In this document: piece after piece, positions 63,581 through 64,000 of the stretch
Layout of the letters: the number at the start of each line of letters is the position of its first letter
Position numbering within the stretch: the first letter of the stretch is position 1
DNA from: Convivina intestini
GTDB lineage: Bacteria; Bacillota; Bacilli; Lactobacillales; Lactobacillaceae
NCBI RefSeq assembly: GCF_003096575.1
Contig: NZ_QEKT01000002.1
Span: forward strand, 186,001-250,000
Reading direction: 5' to 3'
DNA length: 64,000 bases
Program-made: the position numbers and the translations under genes
Notes under the pieces: model-generated
Seen by the model: only the letters and a program-made list of their open reading frames with translations
Told to the model about the DNA's origin: nothing
Database searches by the model: none

Positions 63581-64000
63581 TTTGACTCCCCCTCTCCAGC
63601 ATCTAATTGTGTTATATCAACAAAATGGCCAGCAATACCAGCCGCTGCAACCATGGCTGGTGAGGCCAAATGCGTCCGTGAACCAGCTCCTTGACGACCA
63701 ATAAAATTACGATTAGAAGTCGAGGCAGCATGCATGCCAGCTGGAATTTTATCTGGATTCATGGCCAAACAGGCCGAACAACCTGGCTCGCGCCACTCAC
63801 AACCAGCATCTTCAAAAATTTTAGCAAGGCCATTTTTAATGGCCTTATTTCGAATGGCCCGACTACCGGGGACAATCCAGGCCGTAATATTGGGTGCTAG
63901 GTGCTTACCTTTCATCATTTGAGCAGCAATTTCTAGATCCTCGTAGCGGCTATTAGTACAAGAACCAATAAACAGATAATCTAGCGGAATTTCCTCGGCC
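63577..64000 (-). CDS. leuC: 3-isopropylmalate dehydratase large subunit (5' end beyond window)
   Basis: C-terminal about 141 codons of the aconitase-type large subunit. [17 protein letters not shown] carries one Cys ligand of the 4Fe-4S cluster, and [34 protein letters not shown] carries the Cys-x-x-Cys pair and the substrate-binding Arg. TAPAMVAAAA-type end is seen as [19 protein letters not shown]. The frame is open to the window edge. Confidence 0.9.
   Translation of the reverse strand, partial: AEEIPLDYLFIGSCTNSRYEDLEIAAQMMKGKHLAPNITAWIVPGSRAIRNKAIKNGLAKIFEDAGCEWREPGCSACLAMNPDKIPAGMHAASTSNRNFIGRQGAGSRTHLASPAMVAAAGIAGHFVDITQLDAGEGESK

Overview
The window is a dense stretch of a low-GC Gram-positive genome. 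The family makeup points to a lactic acid bacterium (Lactobacillales), probably a heterofermentative Leuconostoc/Weissella/Lactobacillus-type organism. The evidence is strong AGGAGG-type ribosome sites, three T-box leaders, CcpA with cre sites, the DnaB/DnaI helicase loaders, RNA polymerase delta, a cydABCD oxidase, a short 6-phosphogluconate dehydrogenase with a gluconate system, and an aminotransferase-fold protein that looks like lactobacillar isoleucine 2-epimerase. The genus cannot be fixed from the sequence alone. Nearly all genes lie on the minus strand; only an RpiR-type regulator (29160) and an HD-domain hydrolase (58461) are on the plus strand. I see no IS element, prophage or CRISPR array.

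Reading the minus strand from right to left, the right edge carries leuC (cut by the window) and leuD, followed in the same tightly packed run by an MFS transporter with an in-frame stop, a YrdC-domain protein and a HoxN/NixA nickel-cobalt permease. Next come ywiB and rpoE, tRNA-Lys, a T-box-controlled amino acid permease, a DUF975 protein, pyrG behind what looks like a CTP-sensing attenuator, uvrC, obgE, an oxidoreductase, a DEAD-box helicase, mutM, a second DUF975 protein, coaE, dnaB and dnaI. These are followed by two YibE/F proteins, tRNA-Cys, a SemiSWEET-like protein, recG, plsX, acpP, a SprT-like protein, an autoregulated ccpA, an OatA-like O-acetyltransferase, an MFS drug exporter, two tiny highly charged proteins and udk.

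The middle section (23-30 kb) is the gluconate module gnd-gntK-gntP with its divergently transcribed RpiR regulator, then two APC amino acid permeases and isoleucine 2-epimerase. From 20 kb to 7.7 kb lies the conserved group alaS-ireB-ruvX ... yrzB, opened up by a complete histidine locus. That locus is hisK, then a His T-box with a perfect 42-base palindromic terminator, then hisZG (a fusion of the regulatory and catalytic subunits of ATP phosphoribosyltransferase), hisD, B, H, A, F, I, E and C. The left end carries cydABCD, a GH73 glucosaminidase and the 5' part of pcrA.

The most notable points are: the his locus placed inside the alaS-ireB-ruvX-yrzB group; the HisZ-HisG fusion; paired operator-like repeats and a cre placed on the divergent gnd/rpiR promoters; a palindrome and a leader hairpin in front of cydA; the inferred pyrG attenuator; the nonsense codon in the MFS gene; and the unusual leuCD-transporter-YrdC-nickel permease run. 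Family calls are from recognition of motifs and remembered relatives, not from database searches. Promoter, operator and RNA-structure calls are by eye.
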